Part shown: piece after piece, positions 28,899 through 37,862 of the stretch | Position numbering within the stretch: position 1 is the stretch's first letter | Layout: each line of letters starts with the position of its first letter | Assembly: GCA_030697665.1 (NCBI GenBank) | Contig: JAUYPJ010000037.1 | Coordinates: 52,260-116,259 of the forward strand | Length of the DNA: 64,000 nucleotides | Source of the DNA: Candidatus Omnitrophota bacterium | Lineage (GTDB): Bacteria; Omnitrophota; Gorgyraeia; Aquiviventales; Aquiviventaceae | Direction: 5' to 3' | The notes under the pieces: model-generated | Told to the model about the DNA's origin: nothing | Database searches by the model: none | What the model saw: the letters and a program-made list of their open reading frames with translations, nothing else | Made by a program: the position numbers and the translations under genes

Positions 28899-29653
28899 GC
28901 CGGCACGCGCGCCAGACGAGGACCCTGTTCAGAGAGACGCTCCGGCTGTCGATGCGCTTCAACCTGCTCTAGCTTCGCGGCGTCCCGGAGGAACTGCCGG
29001 ACCGTCTCCTTGCTGTAGGGATGCACCAGCATCCCTTCCACCAACGCTGGGACCGCGGTGACAATATCCGCGCCCGCCTCAAACCATTCCACAATGTTCA
29101 GGATTTCGCGGGTGGACCCGACGATGATCTTCGCGGGGCTGCCGAACGCGTCCAAGAGGCTGCGCAGCCGGCGGATCTCCTGACAGGCGTTGTAGCCCAT
29201 GTTGTTGACCCGCCCCCCGAACAACGAGACATAGGTCGCACCCGCCATCGCCGCCAGCAGACACTGCTGTGCGCTCATCATGGCGGTCACGTTGACGCGA
29301 ATGTCGTGTCGCGTCTCCAGCTCGTGCACGAGCCGCAAGTTCTCCGTCCCGCCCCCCACGTCGTGAATCGGAATCTTGACGTTGATGTTGGGCGCCCAGC
29401 TGACAAACCTCTGGGCCTGCTCGAGCATACCGTCCTGGTCGTTGGTGGTCACTTCCACCGAGACGGGAAGCGGCTCCACGAGCTTGGCAATGTGCCGGCA
29501 GCGCTCCTCAATTCCCGGCCAGCCTCCTCGCACGCCTTCTTTCGCCAGGATCGTCGGGTTAGTTGTGACGCCGCGGATGATCCCCAACGCATGATACTTC
29601 TGAATCTCTTCCAGCCTGCCTGTGTCCAAGAAGATCCCCGTCAAGCTTCTCAT
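28895..29653 (-). CDS. Transaldolase (fructose-6-phosphate aldolase-like)
   Basis: MRSLTGIFLDTGRLEEIQKYHALGIIRGVTTNPTILAKEG...PVSVEVTTND...NINVKIPI...RVNVTAMMSAQQCLLAAMAGATYVSLFGGRVNNMG. Confidence 0.92.
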   Translation of the reverse strand: MRSLTGIFLDTGRLEEIQKYHALGIIRGVTTNPTILAKEGVRGGWPGIEERCRHIAKLVEPLPVSVEVTTNDQDGMLEQAQRFVSWAPNINVKIPIHDVGGGTENLRLVHELETRHDIRVNVTAMMSAQQCLLAAMAGATYVSLFGGRVNNMGYNACQEIRRLRSLLDAFGSPAKIIVGSTREILNIVEWFEAGADIVTAVPALVEGMLVHPYSKETVRQFLRDAAKLEQVEAHRQPERLSEQGPRLARVPA

Positions 29654-29700
29654 TGCTTCCACCTTTCTTCAGGACTGCGCCTGGGCCATGGGGTCCGCCG

Positions 29701-31656
29701 TCAATCGGGCGCAAGCTCCCGCTGCCATACTTCCTGGGGCTCCCCCATCGGGGTCTGCTCCGCCTTCTCGATGACGAAACACTCCAACACGAGCGCATCG
29801 ATCTGCGTGCGCATGAAACACCGATAGGCATCCTCCGGTGTGCAGACAATCGGCTCCCCACGAACATTGAAAGACGTATTGATGATCACCGGGCAGCCGG
29901 TGCGCTCGTAGAAGGCGCGCAGGATGTCGTAGAACAGCGGGTTGTGCTCCCGCCGCACGGTCTGGATCCTCGCCGAGTGATCGACGTGGGTCACCGCGGG
30001 AATCTCCGAGCGGGGTATCTTCAGCTTCTCAAGGCCCAGGCGCGCCTCATCGGCTGGCGCGAGTGGGAGACGCCGATGTGCAGCCACATCGGCCACGAGC
30101 AGCATGTACGGGCTCTCCCCGTCGAACGCGAACCAGTCGGCGACATGCTCCCGCAACACGCAGGGAGCGAACGGCCGGAACGATTCCCGGAACTTGATCT
30201 TGAGGTTCATGAGCGACTGCATCGCCGGGGACCGCGCGTCCCCGATGATGGACCGCGCCCCGAGCGCCCTCGGGCCGAACTCCATGCGCGATTGAAACAG
30301 GCCGATGACCTTGCCAGCGGCCAGCAGCTCCGCCACGCGCTCCACGAGCGCCACCTGCTCAAAACGCGCGGCAGGGTAGCCGTGGCGCGCCAGCCATGCA
30401 CCGATTTCCTCTTCGGAGAAGGCCGGACCCAAGAGCGCACCCTGCATTCGATCCGCGTACGCGGGCAGTCCGTTGTGCTCATGGGCTGACGTGACCGTAA
30501 CACCCTCGACGCGTTCCCCGCCTGCGCCAACGGTCACAGGCGCCGGCGCATGCTCGAGGCGCGTCGCAGGCCGCCACGTGCCTTCGCGCTCCGGGCTGAG
30601 CCGAGGCTTCCCCAGGTACCGGTGCCAGAGCGCCATCGCAACGCCTAAGGCCCCCCCAGCATCACCCGCAGCCGGCTGGACCCAGACTTCTTTGAACGGA
30701 CCCTCCCGCAAGATCCGGCCATTGCCGACACAGTTCAACGCAACCCCACCCGCGAGACACAGGTATGGAAGCTGCGTCTGACGATACACCTGGCGGGCCA
30801 TGCGGAGCATCACCTCCTCGGTGACCTCCTGGATCGAGCGGGCGAGGTCCATCTCCCGCTGGGTGATGGGGCCCTCAGGCTTGCGTGGAGGCCCTTCAAA
30901 TAATCGCTCAAAGGCGGAGGAAGTCATGGTCAGACCTGTGCAGTAGTTGAAGTACTCAAGGTTGAGCCACAGGCTGCCATCTTCGCGAATGTCCACGAGG
31001 TGATCGCGAATGGTGTCGACGTACCGAGGCTCGCCGTAGGGGGCCAGACCCATCAACTTGTATTCGCCCGAGTTCACCTTAAACCCGCAGAAATAGGTGA
31101 ACGCTGAGTACAACAATCCCAATGAGTGGGGAAAGCGCATCTCTTCCAGAAGCACCAGCTCACTGCCCTTCCCGTAGCCATACGAGGCGGTGGCCCATTC
31201 CCCAACGGCATCCATCGTCAGGATCGCCGCTTCCTCAAATGGCGACGGATAGAAGGCCGAGGCGGCATGCGACTCGTGGTGATCGCCGAATAAGACGGGA
31301 CGCGTCCAGCCAAGCTCCCGCTGAATCGTGTCCGACAACCACAGCTTCTCTCCGAGCCACACCGGCATCGCCATCAGGAATGAGCGGACGCCCCGCGGGG
31401 CGTAGCCCAGATAGGTTTCGATGAGCCGCTCAAACTTCACAATGGGTTTCTCATAGAAGCCAACGAGATCGACGGTCTCGATGGGAATCCCGCCAGCCTT
31501 GAGGCAGTACGCAATGGCCTGCGACGGAAAGCGCTCATCGTGCTTCTTGCGCGTGAAGCGCTCCTCTTGCGCCGCCGCGACGATCTGGCCATCGACCAGC
31601 AGGCAGGCGGCTGCGTCGTGGTAGTATGCGGAAATTCCCAGGATCCGTGTCGTCAT
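29701..31656 (-). CDS. Carbamoyltransferase (NodU/TobZ/SxtI-like)
   Basis: MTTRILGISAYYHDAAACLLVDGQIVAAAQEERFTRKKHDERFPSQAI...GDHHESHAASAFYPSPF...LCLAGGVALNCVGNGRIL...FGPRALGARSIIGDAR...NTSFNVRGEPIVCTPEDAYRCF. Confidence 0.96.
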   Translation of the reverse strand: MTTRILGISAYYHDAAACLLVDGQIVAAAQEERFTRKKHDERFPSQAIAYCLKAGGIPIETVDLVGFYEKPIVKFERLIETYLGYAPRGVRSFLMAMPVWLGEKLWLSDTIQRELGWTRPVLFGDHHESHAASAFYPSPFEEAAILTMDAVGEWATASYGYGKGSELVLLEEMRFPHSLGLLYSAFTYFCGFKVNSGEYKLMGLAPYGEPRYVDTIRDHLVDIREDGSLWLNLEYFNYCTGLTMTSSAFERLFEGPPRKPEGPITQREMDLARSIQEVTEEVMLRMARQVYRQTQLPYLCLAGGVALNCVGNGRILREGPFKEVWVQPAAGDAGGALGVAMALWHRYLGKPRLSPEREGTWRPATRLEHAPAPVTVGAGGERVEGVTVTSAHEHNGLPAYADRMQGALLGPAFSEEEIGAWLARHGYPAARFEQVALVERVAELLAAGKVIGLFQSRMEFGPRALGARSIIGDARSPAMQSLMNLKIKFRESFRPFAPCVLREHVADWFAFDGESPYMLLVADVAAHRRLPLAPADEARLGLEKLKIPRSEIPAVTHVDHSARIQTVRREHNPLFYDILRAFYERTGCPVIINTSFNVRGEPIVCTPEDAYRCFMRTQIDALVLECFVIEKAEQTPMGEPQEVWQRELAPD

Positions 31657-31787
31657 CGAGTGCGGCCCTGCGCAACCGCGAAGAAATAGGCCCGAGCGCC
31701 CAGCTCTCCGCCCAACAGGACCAGGACGGTGGGCACGACCAGCAGCGCAAGGCGCATCCGCCATGAAATGGGGCGAGGCGTTCCCAT
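31653..31787 (-). CDS. Small single-TM protein; possibly an N-terminal anchor remnant
   Basis: MGTPRPISWRMRLALLVVPTVLVLLGGELGARAYFFAVAQGRTR (44 aa), ATGA overlap with the carbamoyltransferase gene start. Confidence 0.45.
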   Translation of the reverse strand: MGTPRPISWRMRLALLVVPTVLVLLGGELGARAYFFAVAQGRTR

Positions 31788-31945
31788 CAGAACAAGGTAT
31801 AGACAAATGGCGCCATGGGCGTGCTCTGGGCGGCAATGAGCACGAGCCCGAAGAGCACCATGAGCACGACAATCGGAATCAGCCAATACTTCTTCTGCTC
31901 CCGCAGGAGCTGCCACACCTCAACGAGCACGCGCGCTTTGCTCAT
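31787..31945 (-). CDS. DUF5989-like small membrane protein
   Basis: MSKARVLVEVWQLLREQKKYWLIPIVVLMVLFGLVLIAAQSTPMAPFVYTLF; matches the small protein commonly adjacent to SxtJ/carbamoyltransferase genes. Confidence 0.75.
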   Translation of the reverse strand: MSKARVLVEVWQLLREQKKYWLIPIVVLMVLFGLVLIAAQSTPMAPFVYTLF

Positions 31946-32019
31946 TATAGCCGTAGTAGAGTTCGCCGGGTTCTCCATGCCGCAACACGTAGACTCCGTA
32001 CCTGCAAATTAGTGCTGGG

Positions 32020-32076
32020 TGACATTCAGCCAGAGACTTACGTTCGCTGCGTTCCGTAAGTCTCGACTTCATGTCA
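32020..32076. repeat. Nested inverted repeat in the SxtJ/DUF5989 intergenic gap
   Basis: TGACAT...GAGACTTACG-ttcgctgcgttc-CGTAAGTCTC...ATGTCA on the + strand: 10-bp perfect stem within an outer 6-bp inverted repeat. Confidence 0.7.
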
Positions 32077-32469
32077 GTACATCCGCTCGTAATGTTTGGG
32101 ATCTCGGTGCCGGTCCGGGTGCGGCACCCAGCCACTGCCACGGCCGGCGCGTCGCCGGTGCAGCGAATCCCACCCGCACCGGCGTAGGATGACCCCTGTC
32201 GGTGTGACCACTGTGAAGAAGCAGAACGTCAACAGCACACGGGTGTTGATCCATCCAAGCGCGTGCGCCAGCCGCCACCAGAAGCGGCTGGGGATGTGCA
32301 GCGTCGAAGGCCTCAGCCACCCGAGGCCGATGAGCCACAGCGAGAGGTTCCCTAAGATCCATGGCGCCACCGGATGCCCTCGCCATGCCGTGAGCAGTGC
32401 CAGTAGTCCGCATACTGCGCCGATGCACAGCCCAAACGACCTCTCTTGACGATTATCTCTGTGCGTCAT
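32074..32469 (-). CDS. SxtJ family membrane protein
   Basis: MTHRDNRQERSFGLCIGAVCGLLALLTAWRGHPVAPWILGNLSLWLIGLGWLRPSTLHIPSRFWWRLAHALGWINTRVLLTFCFFTVVTPTGVILRRCGWD; context next to the carbamoyltransferase. Confidence 0.75.
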   Translation of the reverse strand: MTHRDNRQERSFGLCIGAVCGLLALLTAWRGHPVAPWILGNLSLWLIGLGWLRPSTLHIPSRFWWRLAHALGWINTRVLLTFCFFTVVTPTGVILRRCGWDSLHRRRAGRGSGWVPHPDRHRDPKHYERMY

Positions 32470-33490
32470 CAAGCAGCTCCAGCACCGGCTCCACAAGCGC
32501 CGCAGCCATCCGCTCGTTTCCCGTTGCGCTGAGGTGCATGCCATCCAGGCACAGCGTCGGATCCTTCAGGTCAACGAGGTTGCGGCCGAGGTTGACATAG
32601 CGTAGCCGCGGTTCACTGCTGAAGCGCGCGTTCAACATATTCGCCATTGCGGCCTGCTGGACCACATGCTCATCCGAGAGGTAGGGCTCTGTCACAACGA
32701 GGACTCCTTTCCCACGGCCCAAGGCATACTCGACCGCAACCGCCACACTCTCGCAGTAGTGGGCCCAACGCTGTCCGCAATCTGAAACCGCAAAGGAGGC
32801 CACCGCATCTGGGTGCGTCACATGGCCGACCTGATGCTCAAGGGCTGCTCGGATCTCATCAGCCGTCTTGTGGACCTCCGGGTTGGCCTGGTTCCCCACC
32901 CCAGGCCGAAACACGACGGCTTGTGCCCGATACGCTGCCTCTAAGTTGCCTCCGTGGCGTAGCGTCATCCATTTCTCTCTGACGACCAGCGGCAGGATTG
33001 GATAGTAGCCCGTGAGCTTGAACATGAGCGATTCCTGTCGGAAGACGTTGACGTTCGGCTCCTCGTTGAGGTCATTGTAGCCTGTATAAAACAGCGCGAG
33101 GTCATAGTCCAGAAACTCGTAATCCTTCAGGGTGGGTAACAAGGCGTACGCTCCCTCACGGTTGTACGCCAGATTTGCCACGCTGACAGGTCCGCGGCCC
33201 TCGTGTCGCCGCTGGATGTTGAGCTGCCGTTCTAAGGCGGCGGGTAACGCCTCATGCGAACGCACACCGTAGCCGAAAGCCGCGCTTCCACCCAGGACCA
33301 CGACGCGCTGCTCTTCGGCTTGCTTGCGTCCAACCAGCGCTCCGCGGTAGCTCCGGATGTTCAGCCCTCCGGCTCGTTCGAAGCGCCGATGGAGGTAGAG
33401 GTCAATCGGAAGGGCTACAGCAATCGTCAGGGCTCCGGACACCACCATGAGTGTCGCACACGCAATACATTTCTTCCTGACCCACATCAT
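32453..33490 (-). CDS. SGNH/GDSL hydrolase family protein (membrane-anchored)
   Basis: RVVVLGGSAAFGYGVRSHEALPAALERQLN...FYTGYNDLNEEPN...DGMHLSATGNERMAAALVEPVLELL. Confidence 0.82.
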   Translation of the reverse strand: MMWVRKKCIACATLMVVSGALTIAVALPIDLYLHRRFERAGGLNIRSYRGALVGRKQAEEQRVVVLGGSAAFGYGVRSHEALPAALERQLNIQRRHEGRGPVSVANLAYNREGAYALLPTLKDYEFLDYDLALFYTGYNDLNEEPNVNVFRQESLMFKLTGYYPILPLVVREKWMTLRHGGNLEAAYRAQAVVFRPGVGNQANPEVHKTADEIRAALEHQVGHVTHPDAVASFAVSDCGQRWAHYCESVAVAVEYALGRGKGVLVVTEPYLSDEHVVQQAAMANMLNARFSSEPRLRYVNLGRNLVDLKDPTLCLDGMHLSATGNERMAAALVEPVLELLDDAQR

Positions 33491-33497
33491 TCGCTGG

Positions 33498-34133
33498 CTA
33501 CGTCCGGTTCGACGAGGACGCCCTCGCATTGAGGGTCGACGTCTCCCACTTGTTGCCCTGCACCATCAGGCGGGGATCGGACACAAGGGCATGCCAGACG
33601 ACCGCCTGAAACGCCTCGGTGTGCGGGGTAACCGATTGCTCGTTGACCGTCGGGATCACGAGCACGATGTCTCCGCGCTGTTTCGTGTACCCGCCGTCAC
33701 GCCCGACGATGCCCAGGACGTCCATGCCGCGGCTCTTGGCTTCGTCGATGGCGGCCACCAGGTTGGCGCTGATGTTGCGCTCCCGGCTGCCTCCGCCGAC
33801 CGACAGGATGAACAGCGCGTCACGCTCACAAGCCCGGCTCACCTTCAGCCAGGCTGCAAACACGGTCTCCCACCCCTCGTCGTTCGTCCGCGCCGTCAAC
33901 TCCGAGACGTTGTCCACAGGACTGTACGCTTCGATCCCGGCGAGCTTGCGAAAATCGTTCACCGCATGGCTGCAATTTCCTGCGCTCCCGCCCACGCCGC
34001 ACAGAAAGAGCCGCCCGCCTTCATCACGCAACCGGACAAGCCGTTCCACCATTTGGTCGATCACCCCCACATCCAATCGCCGCGCGATGTCCGCCGCTTC
34101 CGCGAAATGCCGGGAGAGAAATGTGTCGTTCAT
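33498..34133 (-). CDS. SIS-domain phosphosugar isomerase (GmhA/phosphoheptose isomerase-like)
   Basis: GGRLFLCGVGGSAGNCSHAVNDFRKLAGIEAY...FILSVGGGSRERNISANLVAAIDEAKSRGMDVLGIVGRDGGYTKQRGDIVLVIP. Confidence 0.88.
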   Translation of the reverse strand: MNDTFLSRHFAEAADIARRLDVGVIDQMVERLVRLRDEGGRLFLCGVGGSAGNCSHAVNDFRKLAGIEAYSPVDNVSELTARTNDEGWETVFAAWLKVSRACERDALFILSVGGGSRERNISANLVAAIDEAKSRGMDVLGIVGRDGGYTKQRGDIVLVIPTVNEQSVTPHTEAFQAVVWHALVSDPRLMVQGNKWETSTLNARASSSNRT

Positions 34134-34148
34134 CGTCGGTCCTTCCGA

Positions 34149-35711
34149 TTATCCTGCATACGTTAACATACGATCCGCCTCATCCTTGCCGTAGACCAAT
34201 TGGAAGAACTCCTTCGAGAGCGCTTCGAACACAGCATTTCCCTCTTCATCGAATTGTTCGGCCGCGCGGACTTCCGAGTAGCGCGACTCCGGCAGGCGCA
34301 CATACAACGGGAACACGCGCTGGAGTGAGAGAATCTCATCAGGCTGGAGGTAGGGTTTGGGCATCCGCAGCAGCGACTTGGCAATCACGGAGGTCGTCTG
34401 GGCGTTCGGATCCAACCACCCCTCCTGGAGGGCCATCTCCCTCAGCGGCGTCCCGTGGTACGGGACGAACACATTCACGCTCAACGAGTCGAAGCTGTGG
34501 ATCTCCCGGATCAGCCGGACGCTGTCGAAGAGCAACTCCCGGGTCTCATAGGGCATCCCCACCAACACGTTCAGCGTAAAGGGAATCCCTGAGGCCGCCA
34601 CCACCTTGGCCTGCTGCAAGATGAACTCGTTCGTCATTTTTCGCCGCAGCTTCTCTTGCCGGTACTGCTCGTTGCCATGCTCAAGACCAAACGAGATCCG
34701 GTAGCACCCCACGCTGGACAGCCAGTCCAGTTTCTCGGCGTCGATATCCTCGAACCGCGTTTGAAACCAGAACGGGATGTTGATGTCCTTGTACATCGCC
34801 ACGAATTCGGCGGCCTCTGCCTTCGGCCGGGCCAAGAAGGCGTCGTCGTTAATATAGAAAAACTCCGGGCGGTAGCGCTCGATCATGACGTCGATTTCGC
34901 GCCGCAGGGTTGCCATCGACTTCCGCCGCAAAAACAGTCCTTGGCGGCGCTCCTTCGCCAAGGTCACCTGCCTCGGGGAATTGCAGAAGGTGCAGGTATA
35001 CGGGCAGCCGCGGTAGGTCTCCAGCGGGATCGCCTTCCAGATCCGCGCTCCCAGCGGCCGGAGAAACCGCCGCTCATCGAAGACGGAAAAATCAGGAATG
35101 GCCTGGTTGATGTCCACGAGCGGACGCGGGGGATTGTGGATGGTCCGTCCCTCCTCGTCCTTCGCCCAGGTCCCCGCGATATCGGTGGGGGCCGCCCCAT
35201 GACGGACCCGTTCACAGAACTCCACGAGAACCTCTTCCCCTTCGCCTAACCCAAGGCACTGAACGTCCGGATCGGCCATGACCATCTCCGGGGCCATGGT
35301 CGTAAACACCCCGCCAATCAGCGACTTGATGTGCGGGTATTCCGCGAGCACCTTCAGCATATCCTTGGCCTGCGGCCAGGTATCCTCCACGAGCGTGGAG
35401 AAGATGACGGCATGAGGCTTGAACGCATCGAGCATGTTCGTAAAATCATCCAGGAGATGCTTCTTCGGCTCGCCCCACAGCGCCAAGGCATCAAATTTCC
35501 GGCTGTTCAGCAGTTTGTTGGCTCGGGTGACTGGCAGCGGCTCGCCCATAAACTCATACGAGGCCAGGTACGGCGTGCAGTCGAACAGCTCCACCTCGTA
35601 GCCTTGCTCCTTCAAAATCGCGGTGAACAGTCCGACCGCGTACGACGGGGTCAGCATCATGCTCAGATTCGGGTAGGCCAGCAACACACGAAACTGATGT
35701 CGCTCGATCAT
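34149..35711 (-). CDS. B12-binding domain radical SAM protein
   Basis: Cobalamin-binding-like N-term (VLLAYPNLSMMLTPSYAVGLFTAILKEQGYEVELFDCTPY) and CxxxCxxC-type cluster ETYRGCPYTCTFCNSP. Confidence 0.92.
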   Translation of the reverse strand: MIERHQFRVLLAYPNLSMMLTPSYAVGLFTAILKEQGYEVELFDCTPYLASYEFMGEPLPVTRANKLLNSRKFDALALWGEPKKHLLDDFTNMLDAFKPHAVIFSTLVEDTWPQAKDMLKVLAEYPHIKSLIGGVFTTMAPEMVMADPDVQCLGLGEGEEVLVEFCERVRHGAAPTDIAGTWAKDEEGRTIHNPPRPLVDINQAIPDFSVFDERRFLRPLGARIWKAIPLETYRGCPYTCTFCNSPRQVTLAKERRQGLFLRRKSMATLRREIDVMIERYRPEFFYINDDAFLARPKAEAAEFVAMYKDINIPFWFQTRFEDIDAEKLDWLSSVGCYRISFGLEHGNEQYRQEKLRRKMTNEFILQQAKVVAASGIPFTLNVLVGMPYETRELLFDSVRLIREIHSFDSLSVNVFVPYHGTPLREMALQEGWLDPNAQTTSVIAKSLLRMPKPYLQPDEILSLQRVFPLYVRLPESRYSEVRAAEQFDEEGNAVFEALSKEFFQLVYGKDEADRMLTYAG

Positions 35712-36700
35712 CCAGCACCCTCCTGTTTTGATGACACCTTCTTCCCGACCAGCCGTGCAAATGAACTCAAGCCCTGCCGCTGCAAGAACGCCTGCAGCGC
35801 CTCGTGGGTTTGCGCATCGGCCTCGATGAGCTGTCGCTCGAAGCGTGACACCGGCAGCGACGGATTGTGCTGGAGGTGGGCGCGAACCACCTCGACGTCC
35901 AGCACACCAGGTGTACTGACTTCGATCAACGTCAACCCGGCTTGTGTCAGGAGGCGTGAAAGACCCTGGAGGCTAAAACAGTTCGTGCGATCCGGGGGAC
36001 AGAGATACAGGTTGGCAAGCCCCAGCACCGCCAAGTCAAATCCCGAACACACCAACGCCGTCACAAACAGTAATCCGCCCTCCTCCATCCGATTGACCAC
36101 TCCCTGCAACAGCGCCACCGGATCATCGACACGATCCAGGGATTCCAGCAGAATCGCGGCGTGAACCCGAGGAGCATCAGCGCAGTTGCCGGATCCCGTG
36201 GCCACGGTCATTTCATCAACCATCAGCACGTCTGAACACATCCCGCTATCCTTCAGCAGATGCGTGAAGGTGCTTGGGGGTGTGGCGCCCTCCAGGACAA
36301 TCGGCTGACGAACCCCCTGCAGTCGGAGCGTATCCCGAATCCATTCCAGTTTGGGTGTGTAGACGTGATCGGTCCGCGACTGCGCCAATCCTGGGTAGAA
36401 CCCCTCAGACGAAAACCGGTGACGGCTCACGTCCTGCAGCAACCTCGCCCACGACACGGCGTCTGGCAGCTCCTCCAGAAAGAGGCTCCCGCTCTCCTGA
36501 CACCGCAGATAGCGCAGCCCACCGATCTCGCCGAACGGCTCAAGCGATGCGCCACCGATCGGTGACCGCTGACGACGCCTGGTGGGGCCGCGGAGCGCCT
36601 GTCGCGTCATCTCGAGACAGTAGGCGCGATACCGCAGCAGCCCCTCCAGGGGCTTGACAGAGGACAAGGGGAAACTCGCGCTGGTCTGGATGGTTCTCAT
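35708..36700 (-). CDS. Methyltransferase-like protein (divergent)
   Basis: Resembles class I methyltransferase C-terminal pattern (AILLESLDRVDDPVALLQGVVNRMEEGGLLFVTA...LSRLLTQAGLTLIEVSTPGVLDVEVV) but without a clear GxGxG motif. Confidence 0.6.
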   Translation of the reverse strand: MRTIQTSASFPLSSVKPLEGLLRYRAYCLEMTRQALRGPTRRRQRSPIGGASLEPFGEIGGLRYLRCQESGSLFLEELPDAVSWARLLQDVSRHRFSSEGFYPGLAQSRTDHVYTPKLEWIRDTLRLQGVRQPIVLEGATPPSTFTHLLKDSGMCSDVLMVDEMTVATGSGNCADAPRVHAAILLESLDRVDDPVALLQGVVNRMEEGGLLFVTALVCSGFDLAVLGLANLYLCPPDRTNCFSLQGLSRLLTQAGLTLIEVSTPGVLDVEVVRAHLQHNPSLPVSRFERQLIEADAQTHEALQAFLQRQGLSSFARLVGKKVSSKQEGAG

Positions 36701-37719
36701 GGCACCGTCCGTTTCGTGGCCTGGCGCTCGGCCACGGCGTAGACATCCCGGATGACCTGCATGACCCGTTGGGCCTCCTCGAGCGTCCCGTGGGTGGCCG
36801 GACGTCCTTCGTGGGCGGCCAGAAGAAATTCATTGACCTCTTTGTCCCATGACTCGTCACGGTCGAAGTGGATGATTTCCTCGCGCGGATTGCCCAGCGC
36901 CAGGGCCTCATCTTCGAACTGGCGCTTGCCGATGACGAGCTGCTCACGGCCGTAGCTACCGGTCTGTGACAACAACCCACTGGCCACCAGGTAGCCATTG
37001 CGACAGCCGACCTCGATGCGGAACGTGTGTTTCCAGAACGTCGCGGAAGAATGGAGGAACGCCGGCACCCCCTGCTCGGAGCGGAGCAGGACGAAGGCGT
37101 TGTCTTCCAACCCCGTTCCCCAGAAGGAATCCGCCAGGACGGCATCGACGACGGTGAGCGGCCCAAGGAAGAGGTGAAACAGATCCAGCATATGGATGCC
37201 CTGATCCAGCAAAATGCCCCCGCCGGCGATGTCCGGATTGGCGCGCCAGCTCTCACGGTACCGGATGCCGCCTGACTTGCCGTAGGTCCCCTTGAGGTAC
37301 AGCACCTCGCCTAGGCCGCCCTCGCCGATGAGCGACTTGGCCGCCTGGACAGACGGGTGCAACCGGTGGTTGAACCCGAACACCAGCGTATGATTAGGGA
37401 CCGCGGCCGCGGTCTCGGCGATCCGACAGAAATCCTCCCAGTTGCGTCCCGGCGGCTTTTCACAAAACACCCGGCGGCACCGGCGCAGCCCTTCCACGCA
37501 CAGATCCGCGGTGACATTATTCGGCGTACAAACGAACACCACGTCAGTGTCGTCCCACGGAATGGGAGCTGCCGGAGGGAGCAGCACCCCATCGAGCCCG
37601 ACGGTCGATGGATCCACGCCGTGATCCACGATGGTGATGCCGCGCACCAGGGGATGTTGACGCAGGACCTGATAGCGGATCTTGCCCATATACCCATAGC
37701 CAAACAGGAGACAGTTCAT
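36697..37719 (-). CDS. Gfo/Idh/MocA family oxidoreductase
   Basis: MNCLLFGYGYMGKIRYQVLRQHPLVRGITIVDHG...VFVCTPNNVTADLCVEGLRRCRRVFCEKPPGRNWEDF...GFNHRLHPSVQAAKSLIGEGGLGEVLYLKGTYGKSG. Confidence 0.93.
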   Translation of the reverse strand: MNCLLFGYGYMGKIRYQVLRQHPLVRGITIVDHGVDPSTVGLDGVLLPPAAPIPWDDTDVVFVCTPNNVTADLCVEGLRRCRRVFCEKPPGRNWEDFCRIAETAAAVPNHTLVFGFNHRLHPSVQAAKSLIGEGGLGEVLYLKGTYGKSGGIRYRESWRANPDIAGGGILLDQGIHMLDLFHLFLGPLTVVDAVLADSFWGTGLEDNAFVLLRSEQGVPAFLHSSATFWKHTFRIEVGCRNGYLVASGLLSQTGSYGREQLVIGKRQFEDEALALGNPREEIIHFDRDESWDKEVNEFLLAAHEGRPATHGTLEEAQRVMQVIRDVYAVAERQATKRTVP

Positions 37720-37862
37720 CCCCCCACCTGCTGGAGGCTCCGCCCGAGGCGGAGCCGTGGGTTGGCTTCACGTGATAAAGCCGGCTGCCAGCCAACCCTG
37801 GCAGTGCCGGTCACTGCGTTTGTAGCGATGGCGGCACTGCCGCCAGTAGGTGGGGGGATCAT
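37716..37862 (-). repeat. Intercistronic cloverleaf element D (core 37720-37858) with flanking TCAT/TCAT direct repeat
   Basis: Outer arms ATCCCCCCACCTGCTGG / CCAGTAGGTGGGGGGAT (16/17); GGCTCCGCC-CGA-GGCGGAGCC, GGGTTGGCT...AGCCAACCC, GGCAGTGCCG...CGGCACTGCC. Confidence 0.9.

Noticed and set aside
37720-37858. Cloverleaf elements as integron attC sites
   Set aside because: No R/L box core (GTTRRRY/RYYYAAC) recognised, no integrase seen, and flanking genes form one coherent operon rather than a cassette array.
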